In this document: positions 44,671-53,919 of the stretch, piece after piece | How positions within the stretch are numbered: the first letter of the stretch is position 1 | How the letters are laid out: each line of letters starts with the position of its first letter | Assembly: GCA_964392985.1 (NCBI GenBank) | Contig: CAYMSF010000001.1 | Coordinates: 1-64,000, forward strand | DNA: 64,000 nucleotides | Origin: CAYMSF01 sp964392985 | GTDB lineage: Bacteria > Verrucomicrobiota > Lentisphaeria > Victivallales > Victivallaceae | Direction of reading: 5' to 3' | Program-made: the position numbers and the translations under genes | Notes under the pieces: model-generated | Seen by the model: the letters and a program-made list of their open reading frames with translations, nothing else | What the model was told of the DNA's origin: nothing | Database searches by the model: none

Positions 44671-46530
44671 TTATACCGTGATGGCGCATGCGCCGCGACT
44701 GAATGTCACCACCCGTCTGTTTTCCGAAACTGCAGCAAGTGCAATATTCAAGTTTTCCAGCCGTTCAATGGCTGACTCATGTTCCATACTGTTGGCTTCA
44801 GAGAATTTTATATCATCGGTTAAGACCATCCGGTAATATTCAAAACATTCCGGGCGCCCATAATATTCACGGTCGAGGTAATCGCACATAGCGCTTGAAT
44901 GTTCGGCACGAACCAGGATGGAAACACAACCGCCTTTGCCGGCGCCGGTTAATTTTCCGCCGAGGTATCCTGGACCACGTTTGGCGATACTTAGCAATAA
45001 ATCAAGTTGCGGGATTGATACCCGGAAGTCAAAACTCAACGCATCCTGCAGTTCATCGACCAATGTGCCTACTTCACGGCGGTAAAGATCGTAAGCCGGT
45101 GAATTTTCAGTAATCGCACCGGTTTTAACTTGTTCAGAAACTCCGGTAAAAATATTTTCCAGTCGTCTGCCAATCAGATTCTGCCGGTAGAAAAACCTGG
45201 CGGTTGTGCGCAGATGATAACCGCCAATTTTTCGTTTCGGGCTGGTGTAGGTCCTGATGATGGCAGCGCAATCGGTTTGTAAAATTCTGGCGGCATCATC
45301 AGGGGTTACTTTGACCGGCAACAGGGAGATGAATTCTTCTATTGCCTGATTGGGAATATCAAGGATATCGGGGCTTAAACTACCAAGTTTTTTGAATTTA
45401 CGCTCAATTTGATGCCATAATTCCGGTTGGGAATTTAACAGTTCCAACTTCCTTTCAGGAACAAATCCAAAACGCCGTTCTATCAAGTGTTCCAGCCATT
45501 GATGATGGTGGTTTTCCTTTTTTTCTAAAGCGTTGATTACATATTTGATGAGCAGATCGGCAAAATCTTCACTCATTTTAATCCAGCCTTTGCGCATATT
45601 GAAGCTCTGATTGCCGCCGGCACTCTTGTTCACTTCCCATAACGAATTGGCCAGCACAACATGAATGCCATTTAAAAACGGCAGTGAATCAGTAACTACA
45701 TCATGACGGGAGTGCCTGTTGTAACTGACGCTGTTAGCCGGATTGAATAGAATGGTCATCTGATCGTTAGCGCCGCCGTGGGTGCCAACATACCATTCCG
45801 CTTCACCCAAAAACTTGCATACCTGACTGTTCGTCCAATGCGGAAGTACATCACTGTTGGCAAAAAACATCGCTAAAAATGATAATACTACCATCGCTGA
45901 AGAAGAACTTACCCCTGCACGGAACGGAGTGGTCGCAGGACCGAAAGTCATGTCTGCACCACGAAGTTTAATCCCCTGTTTGTCCCACATTGCCCGCAGG
46001 TACGGACTGATGACATAGTTTGTCCAATCTCCCTGTTTTCTACCGTAATATGGAAAAAGTAGAGAACGGTTGTCCCAATTGTCTTCCAGTCCGCTAACAT
46101 TATTACCTGTCCACGGTGCATTGCGGAAACGGTTGAATTCCTCATTAAGAGAAATCTCAGTAGCAGGAAACAAGGGGTTGGTATTATACAGATTTAAAAT
46201 ATCATCTTCCCGGAATGAAACTGCCATTGGAATGTCGCCATCAATCGTGGTGGACATGTGGTCGCCACCGCACATATCCAGATATTCCAAAAATGCGTTT
46301 AACCGTCCCGGTGCACGCATAAGTACCGTCGGAATATTGCCCATCCGTTCCATGTGGCATTCAACGGTCCGGATTAAACGTTCTTTCTGCCGGTCAAGAT
46401 AGTGCCGGTCGGAATTAATATAGATATCATTGCCAAGGTAGTTATAGAGCTCGGCAGTGTTAGCTTTAAGTGCGGCAATAAGTTTTGCCGCCGGTAAAAC
46501 TTTAAATACCGGGGCGAATTTTTTTGGCAT
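44671..46530 (-). CDS. Large GHMP-superfamily kinase (galactokinase-like)
   Basis: A 619-residue protein, AGGAG upstream. It has the galactokinase-like motif RAPGRLNAFLEYLDMCGGD near residue 70, the ATP-binding PFRAGVSSSSAMVV near 209 and the C-terminal LTGAGKGGCVSILV near 537. Typical galactokinases are 350-400 residues; the extra length is spread over insertions in the middle (residues about 330-450). It probably phosphorylates a sugar at C1, giving a substrate for a UDP-sugar pyrophosphorylase such as the one at 40017. The sugar is not identifiable. Confidence 0.82.
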   Translation of the reverse strand: MPKKFAPVFKVLPAAKLIAALKANTAELYNYLGNDIYINSDRHYLDRQKERLIRTVECHMERMGNIPTVLMRAPGRLNAFLEYLDMCGGDHMSTTIDGDIPMAVSFREDDILNLYNTNPLFPATEISLNEEFNRFRNAPWTGNNVSGLEDNWDNRSLLFPYYGRKQGDWTNYVISPYLRAMWDKQGIKLRGADMTFGPATTPFRAGVSSSSAMVVLSFLAMFFANSDVLPHWTNSQVCKFLGEAEWYVGTHGGANDQMTILFNPANSVSYNRHSRHDVVTDSLPFLNGIHVVLANSLWEVNKSAGGNQSFNMRKGWIKMSEDFADLLIKYVINALEKKENHHHQWLEHLIERRFGFVPERKLELLNSQPELWHQIERKFKKLGSLSPDILDIPNQAIEEFISLLPVKVTPDDAARILQTDCAAIIRTYTSPKRKIGGYHLRTTARFFYRQNLIGRRLENIFTGVSEQVKTGAITENSPAYDLYRREVGTLVDELQDALSFDFRVSIPQLDLLLSIAKRGPGYLGGKLTGAGKGGCVSILVRAEHSSAMCDYLDREYYGRPECFEYYRMVLTDDIKFSEANSMEHESAIERLENLNIALAAVSENRRVVTFSRGACAITV

Positions 46531-46568
46531 CTTATTTTATCTCCTGTTTTACTTTTAACTGTTTTAAA

Positions 46569-47165
46569 TTAGTGGTGTTCATCTTTGCCGTGGAACATTT
46601 TTTTCCCGAGATGCATGAGGAACAGTGCAAACGACAACAATGCTATACTGCCGGCAAAGGGCACCATGTCAGGAATCTTATCTATTTTCATGGAAAGAAT
46701 CAATTGAAAGAATTTAACCACCAGGGCCATAATAATAACCTGACCAATCTTATCTTTCAGAACATCGAGCGAACCTATATTTAAAATATTCGATGATTCG
46801 GTTTTGTCTGCCGCGTCGATATGACTGATAAAAAGTTCATAAAGACCGAAACTGAAAATTAAAGATACCACGGCAATCAGAAAAATATCAATACTTCCGA
46901 CAATTGTTCCAAGCACTGCGTCATGCAAGTCAATTTTAGGTCCGCCGAACATAGCTTTTACCATGTTGATAATCACATTAGCGATATCAAACGTGCCGAT
47001 AATAAAAAGAATTAATGATGCGAGTATACTGGAGATTACTGCCATCAGAACGAGGAACCGGCATGACCAGAGTAATTTTTCAAAAAAAATCTCTACTTTA
47101 AAAGTATGACGCCTGTCATTGTTTAAAAAATGTTCCTTGTCGTTATCTGTTTTTTTCTCTGACAT
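46569..47165 (-). CDS. YqhA-family (UPF0114) inner-membrane protein
   Basis: A 198-residue protein with a charged N-terminal ~30 residues, then four hydrophobic segments including CRFLVLMAVISSILASLILF and GSIDIFLIAVVSLIFSFGLYEL, typical of UPF0114/YqhA. The C-terminus is His-rich (HLGKKMFHGKDEHH). The function of this family is not established. It lies 38 nt downstream of no other gene on this strand and 39 nt before the kinase start, so the two may be co-transcribed. Confidence 0.75.
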   Translation of the reverse strand: MSEKKTDNDKEHFLNNDRRHTFKVEIFFEKLLWSCRFLVLMAVISSILASLILFIIGTFDIANVIINMVKAMFGGPKIDLHDAVLGTIVGSIDIFLIAVVSLIFSFGLYELFISHIDAADKTESSNILNIGSLDVLKDKIGQVIIMALVVKFFQLILSMKIDKIPDMVPFAGSIALLSFALFLMHLGKKMFHGKDEHH

Positions 47166-47248
47166 CCCATCTTCTCCCAGTGTAATTTTATCAATGAAAA
47201 TATTTGCTTAAGAATTAAACTTTAATATATTGTTTATTAAAGGAAAAA

Positions 47249-48514
47249 CTATTTGGAAGCAGAAAGTATAATATCCTTCTGCCAGCGTTGCTTTACTTTA
47301 TACAAAAATGTAAAATTGCCGTGATCATCAATTTCCAGATAGGAGTCTCTGAACGGTAATACCGCCAACGGTTCACCAGTATGCGCAGGACGCATCTCTT
47401 TCGGTATAGTTGAACTAAGTAACTTCATCTCCGGGAATTTATAAAATTCCAGCGCATTTTTAACTGCTGTTTCCAGTACGATAACCTGATTTTCTGCATC
47501 GTAAATTATAATATTTCCGGTTTTGCGGCCGAAAGGCTTGAATGTATTGTTGTTATACCAGCCGGCACTGTGTTCCGTACTGATAATCACAAAACTGGTA
47601 CCTTTGGGATTACAGAAGACAATCTTTTTGGGAGAGATTTTTTCTGGCAATTTGATTTCGTGGTCCACGGTGACTGATTTATTTTCCAGATTGAAAAATT
47701 CAACTTTACCATTGCCTGCTGATGTCAGATATTTATGGTCGGAAGTGAATGTGAGCGAACCACCGCTGAAAGAACTGGTCATGCTACCGGTTTTTTGGGA
47801 TAAATCATCAGGATTGAACAGGAAAATCTGATTCGACTCTGAAGTTTTCAGTGCCACAATATCTTCGGTTGCAGCCAAACCGGTAATATTGCCGGCGACC
47901 GGAGGTGTCATGGATTTTCGCTCCCCACTAGTTAAATCAATGGCGATGACCCGCAAACTTTGTTTGAAACATGTCTGTGGTTCTGCTATTGCCAATGCCA
48001 TTGAACTTGCGGGGATAAGTAATAAATTGTTGATTCTTGTTTCCGGCAGTTCAATGATTCGCAGACAGGGAAGACCGGTTTTTGCTGCCGCATTAAGCAA
48101 CACAATTCTGCTGGCAAAAGGACCAACACTTTTGCCGGCGGTTTCAATTAGTGCGATAACACTTTTGTCGGCGCTGATTACGGGAGAAGCAATTCTAACA
48201 CTGCCGGCACCTTCAAAATACCATTTAGGTTTCCATTCAATTCGTGTTTTTTTGTCGGCAATATTTGATGCCAGACTATTTTCCATGATTGATTTGTCCG
48301 CATTTTTTGAACTCTGCGGTTCCATGGTAATATTGTCGCGGTTGTCCTCAACCTTGGGGCGTTCTGTGCCGTCATCCCAATTTTTGATTGCAAGCTGATT
48401 AAAATCACGATCTTTGGTGCGTTCATCCGCCGAAATGAGTGACGTCGCCGGTAGCAGTACAGCGCAACAATACAAAATTTTACATATACTGTTAAACGAG
48501 TGCTTTTGTACCAT
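47249..48514 (-). CDS. Exported beta-propeller-like protein of unknown function
   Basis: A 421-residue protein with a signal peptide (about 1-29, SICKILYCCAVLLPATSLISA). Residues about 40-90 are polar and low in structure; the rest shows repeated strand patterns (LTFTSDHKYLTSAGNGKVEFF) like a WD40/YVTN propeller. I find no catalytic motif. Such proteins are often periplasmic binding scaffolds. It is divergent from the histidine kinase and is upstream of the YqhA-like gene on the same strand. Confidence 0.65.
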   Translation of the reverse strand: MVQKHSFNSICKILYCCAVLLPATSLISADERTKDRDFNQLAIKNWDDGTERPKVEDNRDNITMEPQSSKNADKSIMENSLASNIADKKTRIEWKPKWYFEGAGSVRIASPVISADKSVIALIETAGKSVGPFASRIVLLNAAAKTGLPCLRIIELPETRINNLLLIPASSMALAIAEPQTCFKQSLRVIAIDLTSGERKSMTPPVAGNITGLAATEDIVALKTSESNQIFLFNPDDLSQKTGSMTSSFSGGSLTFTSDHKYLTSAGNGKVEFFNLENKSVTVDHEIKLPEKISPKKIVFCNPKGTSFVIISTEHSAGWYNNNTFKPFGRKTGNIIIYDAENQVIVLETAVKNALEFYKFPEMKLLSSTIPKEMRPAHTGEPLAVLPFRDSYLEIDDHGNFTFLYKVKQRWQKDIILSASK

Positions 48515-48580
48515 GAGTCATCAATTCCAATTGATAATTAACGTGAGTAAATACAATATTATCACTGAGATATGTTAGAA

Positions 48581-48901
48581 TTAACTTTTTTCCTGCTCTG
48601 TTGGCTCATCACCTTTGATAGAACCGGGGTAGAAAAGAATAATTTCAACAATACTCCACGCCCAAACTCCAACGAGAAGGAAAACAGAGAGAAACAAAGC
48701 AGGATAGTTTAAGTGAATATTCTGGTTGCTTGAATCCGACAAAAACTTAAATAACGGCATAAATAACACAAAAAAACTCCAAACAACCGCAATTGATGCT
48801 AACATCAGTTCGACTATTCCGCGAAAATACCAACGCAATGCCAATTGCCCCATACCCGGAGCAATCAAATTCAACCCGATGTAAAACATTCTGCTTTTCA
48901 T
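48581..48901 (-). CDS. Small membrane protein with TM2-like pattern
   Basis: A 106-residue product with three hydrophobic segments. The first, GLNLIAPGMGQLALRWYFRG, has the proline-glycine-GQ pattern typical of TM2/DUF-like small membrane proteins; the others are MLASIAVVWSFFVLFMPLF and LFLSVFLLVGVWAWSIVEI. No function known. It precedes the propeller gene by 66 nt on the minus strand. Confidence 0.6.
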   Translation of the reverse strand: MKSRMFYIGLNLIAPGMGQLALRWYFRGIVELMLASIAVVWSFFVLFMPLFKFLSDSSNQNIHLNYPALFLSVFLLVGVWAWSIVEIILFYPGSIKGDEPTEQEKS

Positions 48902-49271
48902 AGATTTGTCCCCTTAAACGTCAATTAATTATTGCGTAATATGCCTGAAATAAAGCTTAATTCAACGACAATATATAAACAATTCCTGTATAGACACATT
49001 TGTTGTTACAGTTATCGCGTCACGTTGCCTGCATCTCGCAAAACTTAAACAAGTATAATTTTATTATAAAGTATTAAACATCAATTTAGTCTAATCAGTA
49101 TATTTTACAAAAATATTTTCTGTTTTTTTATGTTTTTTCGACAAAAAAACTTGATTTTCGCCTTTAGTGAGACAAATTGTCTCTAAGTGTTTTTGTGTTT
49201 CCATTATCACGCATTGATGTACTTAAAATGTTCACTTCTGAGATATTAATTTAAGCACGGATTAAAAGTTA
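48902..49271. promoter_or_regulatory. 370-nt intergenic region with a 15-bp palindrome at 49169-49183
   Basis: This divergent AT-rich region contains no gene. The perfect palindrome GAGACAAATTGTCTC at 49169-49183 lies 89 nt before the histidine kinase start and is a plausible binding site for a dimeric regulator. I searched by eye for a sigma-54 promoter (GG-N10-GC type) and saw none that is convincing. Confidence 0.4.
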
Positions 49272-50468
49272 ATGAAAGCGAAAAAGAATTTTCTGGAACG
49301 TTTTCTTGAGAGGATTGACTCAATCGATTCAAATAGTGTTCAAGCCTACATTCTGCGGCTGTCGCGCGATAAGGGTTTTCTGGAAACGGTATTTAATGCG
49401 ATTCAAGAGGGGATACTCGTCGTTGACCGTCATTTGAAGATCAATTATTATAATCATGCGGCTAAAGAGTTGTTGGGTTTGCCGGATGATCTTGAAAATA
49501 TTCGACTCTCTCAATTTTTACATGACGTTGATTGGCGACGGATTTTGCAGCAGGATGAGGAAGAATGGTGTCGTATTTCCCGACAGGAAATTGAAATTTT
49601 GTATCCGGCACACCGTTTTCTGCAATTTTACCTGGTGCCGGTTGAGCATGGTGGCGGCTATGCAACCGTCATTTTACGGGACGTTACCGAAAGCCATGAG
49701 CATACCATTCAAGAGCTGGAAACTGAAAAAATTGCGGCGATTTCAATGCTTGCCGCCGGAGTGGCGCATGAAATCGGCAATCCACTTAACAGTTTGTATT
49801 TGAATCTTCAACTGTTGATCCGGATGCTTGAGGATAAAAAAACCAAAAGTTTTGACCGCAAGGTCGCTACAGAAATGGTAACTGCAGCCAAAAATGAAGT
49901 AGAGCGACTTGACAATATAATCAATCAATTCCTTCATGCCGTCCGACCGGGACAGTTACAAATGATGCCACTCGATATGAAGAGTATAATCATTGACACC
50001 TTAACCTTCATGCGCCAGGAAATTGAGATGCGCACTATTAATGTCAGATGCGAGTGGCCGGAAATACTGCCCAAAATTAAAGGCGACCCGGGGCAGCTTA
50101 AGCAGGCATTTTATAATATTTTTAAAAATGCCATTCAAGCAATGCCGGAGGGGGGAGAACTTGATGTCATTTGCTCTTATGATGAGGAATGGCTTGAATT
50201 GGAAATTTCAGATAATGGACAGGGAATTTCGCAGGAAAATATCGGCAGAATTTTTGAGCCGTTCAAGTCTTTCAAAAAAGGTGGTACCGGAATAGGCATG
50301 ATGATAATTGAAAGAATAATCCGGGAACATGGTGCTGATTTACAACTCCAGACCGCCGCCGGTAAAGGTACCAGTATCGTTATCCGCTTCCCGCGCCGCA
50401 ACCGCCGTATCAGAGTCCTTCCCGAGGCCGTGACACAACAGAATCAACCGGAAAATTCGCCGGAATAA
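49272..50468 (+). CDS. PAS-containing sensor histidine kinase (NtrB-like)
   Basis: A 398-residue cytoplasmic kinase without membrane segments. A PAS domain lies at about residues 30-135 (NAIQEGILVVDRHLKINYYN). The H-box MLAAGVAHEIGNPLNSL has the phosphorylated His at about residue 166. An HATPase domain follows with NIFKNAIQAMPEGGE, SDNGQGIS and GGTGIGMMI. It is the NtrB-type partner of the sigma-54 response regulator at 51428, though a TIM-barrel gene separates them. The input signal is probably cytoplasmic. Confidence 0.9.
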   Translation: MKAKKNFLERFLERIDSIDSNSVQAYILRLSRDKGFLETVFNAIQEGILVVDRHLKINYYNHAAKELLGLPDDLENIRLSQFLHDVDWRRILQQDEEEWCRISRQEIEILYPAHRFLQFYLVPVEHGGGYATVILRDVTESHEHTIQELETEKIAAISMLAAGVAHEIGNPLNSLYLNLQLLIRMLEDKKTKSFDRKVATEMVTAAKNEVERLDNIINQFLHAVRPGQLQMMPLDMKSIIIDTLTFMRQEIEMRTINVRCEWPEILPKIKGDPGQLKQAFYNIFKNAIQAMPEGGELDVICSYDEEWLELEISDNGQGISQENIGRIFEPFKSFKKGGTGIGMMIIERIIREHGADLQLQTAAGKGTSIVIRFPRRNRRIRVLPEAVTQQNQPENSPE

Positions 50469-50496
50469 ATATTTTTCGAACAGGACATGAAAGCTA

Positions 50497-51408
50497 ATGG
50501 ATGAAAAAATCTTAGTGGAAGTAACGTCAAGCGCGTTTGTTGGACCAGGCGGGTGCCTGAAATTATCCGAATGCCGTCAAGCATGTAAAAGACATGGTTT
50601 CAATTTCGGCATTCAGCTTCATAATACCTCACCTGAATCAGAAATTGCCCAGATTGTCGCGTTTCGTGTGCCAATGAGCGCGCATGCGCCATTACTTTCT
50701 GAATACTCAATCAATCTGGCGGCGGAGGATGCGTCTTTAAGCATGGATGAAATACGGCGCAATGCACGCATAATGCGTTGTCACCAGATTAAGCGTGCTG
50801 TATTTCATGGATTTGCCATGACGGATAAGCCGATACCGGCATTTGGACGCGGCGTATCCTACGATGCCGCCATGCGAACAATTTTCCGGCCTGAACTTTC
50901 TCTTGACGGTGTTTCGCGTTTAGGCGTGAATTTTCTCGGCACCACGGAATATCTTATGAGATGTGGCCGGGTCAAGGAACGTCTGGCGCAAATATCAAAG
51001 GAATATCCTGATTTGATTTTTTGTATTGAGAATGATTTTCCCGCTTATGGCTCTGCGAATTTGTTTGCCGGCGACAGCGCTGCTGAATTGAATCATCCAC
51101 TTTGTCTGGATTCGAGCCATTTATGGGCGGCGGCATTTATTTGCGGCCGGGATTTTCATGCCGAAACCGCCGCTTTTCTCAATACTGGCAAGGTAAAGAT
51201 GGTACATTTGCATGCCTCGGCATATACTGCCGCAACCAATTGTACAGAGTGGGGTGATGGTCATTTGCCACTCGCGACACCGAATCAGATGGATTTGCCG
51301 CGGTTTGTTCGTGCTTGTCGCGATTCAGGAGTCAAACATTTTGTTTTGGAAGTAATAAAAGCAACGAGTGCCGATATTGATTTGTTTGCCGAAATGTGGA
51401 AAAGTTGA
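50497..51408 (+). CDS. TIM-barrel protein (xylose isomerase-like) between kinase and regulator
   Basis: A 303-residue protein with the AP-endonuclease-2/sugar isomerase barrel pattern: SAHAPLLSEYSINLA near residue 63 (metal-binding His), AVFHGFAM near 101, FCIENDFPAYGS near 176 (metal Glu), LCLDSSHLW near 204, and KMVHLHAS near 235. It lies 28 nt after the kinase stop and 19 nt before the regulator start, so it is co-transcribed with both. Its substrate is unknown; it may act on a metabolite related to the signal. Confidence 0.7.
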   Translation: MDEKILVEVTSSAFVGPGGCLKLSECRQACKRHGFNFGIQLHNTSPESEIAQIVAFRVPMSAHAPLLSEYSINLAAEDASLSMDEIRRNARIMRCHQIKRAVFHGFAMTDKPIPAFGRGVSYDAAMRTIFRPELSLDGVSRLGVNFLGTTEYLMRCGRVKERLAQISKEYPDLIFCIENDFPAYGSANLFAGDSAAELNHPLCLDSSHLWAAAFICGRDFHAETAAFLNTGKVKMVHLHASAYTAATNCTEWGDGHLPLATPNQMDLPRFVRACRDSGVKHFVLEVIKATSADIDLFAEMWKS

Positions 51409-51427
51409 ATGTTAAGGAATATAAATT

Positions 51428-52789
51428 ATGACGGTAAAAAAACTTAATCAGCCTGCTATTCTGATTGTCGAGGATGAACGCAATACCCGCGAGGCGATGA
51501 CACGTTATTTGTCACCCAAATTTGAACTTACTCTTGCCGAGGATGGACTCAAAGGACTTAATCTGATTGAACGCAATGATTACGACCTGGTACTGACTGA
51601 TCTGCGGATGCCCGGCGCTGATGGTATGGATATTCTTCAAGCAACCCTGAAGAAAAAAAATCCACCGCCTTGTGTTGTTTTCACTGCATACGGTTCTATC
51701 GAAACCGCAGTTGACGCGGTGCGTGACGGCGCCTTTGATTTCGTCACTAAACCGGTTAATCTTGACCGGCTGGAAATCGCAATTAAGCGCGCATTGGAGT
51801 CAAAAAGTCTTAAAGATGAAAATCGCCGGCTGAAGAAAAGACTGCATCATGAATTTGAAATCGACAATATTGTCGCAAAATCCGCTATCATGTGTGAAGT
51901 TATGGAAACGGTGCGGCAGGTTGCTCCAACACGCTCCACCATTCTCCTCTCCGGCGAAAGCGGTTCCGGCAAGGAAGTTATTGCCCATGCTATTCATCAT
52001 CTCAGCGGACGCAAGGGGCCAATGCTGCCGGTGCATTGTGCGGCACTGCCGGCTACGTTGCTCGAAAGTGAATTGTTCGGCTACGAAAAAGGCGCTTTTA
52101 CCGGGGCAGGGGAACAAAAAAAAGGCAGATTTGAACTTGCCGATGGCGGTACTTTGTTTTTGGATGAAATCGGTGATATTGAACCGCAGACACAGGTCAA
52201 GCTTTTGCGTGTACTGGAATCAAGAACTTTTGAACGGGTTGGCGGTGTCGAATCAATATATTCTGATGCCCGGTTGATTTCAGCCACCAATAAAAATCTC
52301 CGGGCTCAGGTTAGCGAAGGTAAATTCCGCGAAGATCTGTTTTACCGTCTTGATGTTGTCAATATTCATGTCCCTCCATTACGGGAGCGGCTTGAGGATA
52401 TTCCAATCCTGATTAGAAAATTTATTGATGAATTTTCTGAAGAAAATGGCAAAGGTCAGCAGACAATTGACGAGAAAACTTTGAATGTTCTGTGCACATA
52501 TCCGTGGCCCGGCAACATCCGGGAATTGCGCAATTGTATTGAACGGATGGTTGTACTCAGCCACGGTCACTTACTTAAGGTCGACAATGTGCCATTAAAT
52601 ATTCGTAGCGGCACCGGTCCTATCCCGGTAAGTCCAAACCCGGTTGAGCTGGATTTGGACCATAATGAAAAAATGCTTATCTTGAAGGCTTTGGAGGATA
52701 CTAATGGCAACCGCACCCGTGCGGCGGAAAAACTTGGCATCAACCGGCGAACACTCCATCGCAAACTTCATGAATACGACATCAATTAA
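51428..52789 (+). CDS. NtrC-family sigma-54-dependent response regulator
   Basis: A 453-residue protein: receiver domain at residues 8-120 with phospho-Asp near 57 in LVLTDLRMPG, AAA+ domain at about 145-380 with Walker A GESGSGKE, the sigma-54-contacting loop GAFTGA near 221 and Walker B GGTLFLDEIGD, and a Fis-type HTH at the end (NRTRAAEKLGINRRTLHRK). It activates sigma-54 promoters when phosphorylated by the 49272 kinase. Targets are not visible in the window. Confidence 0.93.
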   Translation: MTVKKLNQPAILIVEDERNTREAMTRYLSPKFELTLAEDGLKGLNLIERNDYDLVLTDLRMPGADGMDILQATLKKKNPPPCVVFTAYGSIETAVDAVRDGAFDFVTKPVNLDRLEIAIKRALESKSLKDENRRLKKRLHHEFEIDNIVAKSAIMCEVMETVRQVAPTRSTILLSGESGSGKEVIAHAIHHLSGRKGPMLPVHCAALPATLLESELFGYEKGAFTGAGEQKKGRFELADGGTLFLDEIGDIEPQTQVKLLRVLESRTFERVGGVESIYSDARLISATNKNLRAQVSEGKFREDLFYRLDVVNIHVPPLRERLEDIPILIRKFIDEFSEENGKGQQTIDEKTLNVLCTYPWPGNIRELRNCIERMVVLSHGHLLKVDNVPLNIRSGTGPIPVSPNPVELDLDHNEKMLILKALEDTNGNRTRAAEKLGINRRTLHRKLHEYDIN

Positions 52790-52833
52790 CACTGCAGTTC
52801 CAAACCGCGGTAAAATTTAAGGTGATAGCTAAT

Positions 52834-53919
52834 ATGAAAAAAATTACAGTAGCACTTGGCGAACGCTCTTATGACATTTTAATTGCCCCGGGAATGCTCA
52901 ATGCCTGCCATGAGGATTTGCACCGGATAATTAATGGCAAAAAATGCGGAATAGTGACCGATTCAAATGTGAAAGCATACTATGGTGTGAATACAGAAAA
53001 AATTATCTGCGCAGCCGGAGCCGATACATCTGTTTTCACTTTTGAGGCAGGCGAAGAGAGGAAGACGATTGACACAATCGGCAATATCTGCCGTACGTTA
53101 TCACAGGCTCGTCTGGACCGCTCATCGTTTGTCATCGCACTTGGCGGCGGTGTTGTTGGAGATCTGGCAGGATTTGCGGCGGCGATTTATATGCGCGGGA
53201 TTGACTTTATCCAAATTCCGACAACTCTCCTGGCAATGGTGGATTCCAGTGTCGGCGGTAAAACCGGCGCCGACCTTCCTGAAGGCAAAAATCTTATCGG
53301 CGCATTCTGGCAGCCGCGACTGGTTATAATTGACCCGGAAACACTGAGAACCCTGCCTGAAAAAGAGGTACGATGTGGCTTGGCTGAGGTAGTAAAATAT
53401 GGCGTTATTATGGATGAAGAACTATTCTGTGATCTGGAGAATAATGTTTCCAGCCTGAAGTCTTTAAACCTGGAATATTACACAGGAATCATTGCGCGCT
53501 GCTGCCAGCTTAAGGCGCAAATTGTGACTGCGGATGAGCGTGAAAACGGTTTGCGCGGCATATTGAATTATGGCCATACTTTTGGACATGCACTGGAATT
53601 GGTGTCAAATTTTGCCATTGCCCATGGCGAAGCAATAGCTATCGGCATGAATATCGCCGCCGAACTGGCGTTTTCCGCCGGATTGACTGATTCTGTAACG
53701 GTAACGCGGCAGCGGAATTTGTTGTCAGCTTTGCAGTTGCCCTGCCGGATTCCGGCCAACATGGATATCGAGGAAATTTACTGCGGGATGATGCAGGATA
53801 AGAAAAAGGTCGGTTCCACAGTTAAACTTGTCATTCCGCGCCGTATCGGACTGGCGGAAATCAACAGCTCTTTTGATAAAACTGCAATTCTTAACGCAAT
53901 TGGAAAATGCCATGACTGA
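52834..53919 (+). CDS. aroB: 3-dehydroquinate synthase
   Basis: Start at ATG 52834 with AAGGTGAT upstream; an in-frame GTG at 52822 is less likely. The 361-residue enzyme has the NAD-binding ALGGGVVGDLAGFAAAIYMRG (shown in two parts around the glycine motif near residue 100), the catalytic PTTLLAMVDSSVGGKTG near 130, CGLAEVVKYG near 186, and the metal histidine in NYGHTFGHALE near 249. It converts DAHP to 3-dehydroquinate, step two of the shikimate pathway. The stop overlaps dprA by 8 nt. Confidence 0.95.
   Translation: MKKITVALGERSYDILIAPGMLNACHEDLHRIINGKKCGIVTDSNVKAYYGVNTEKIICAAGADTSVFTFEAGEERKTIDTIGNICRTLSQARLDRSSFVIALGGGVVGDLAGFAAAIYMRGIDFIQIPTTLLAMVDSSVGGKTGADLPEGKNLIGAFWQPRLVIIDPETLRTLPEKEVRCGLAEVVKYGVIMDEELFCDLENNVSSLKSLNLEYYTGIIARCCQLKAQIVTADERENGLRGILNYGHTFGHALELVSNFAIAHGEAIAIGMNIAAELAFSAGLTDSVTVTRQRNLLSALQLPCRIPANMDIEEIYCGMMQDKKKVGSTVKLVIPRRIGLAEINSSFDKTAILNAIGKCHD

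Noticed and set aside
44683..44694. Palindrome GGCGCATGCGCC as a regulatory site or terminator
   Set aside because: It lies within the last codons of the GHMP kinase, has no T tract, and is explained by coding sequence.
48902..49271. Sigma-54 promoter upstream of the NtrB-like kinase
   Set aside because: No GG/GC doublets at -24/-12 spacing with good context were found by eye.
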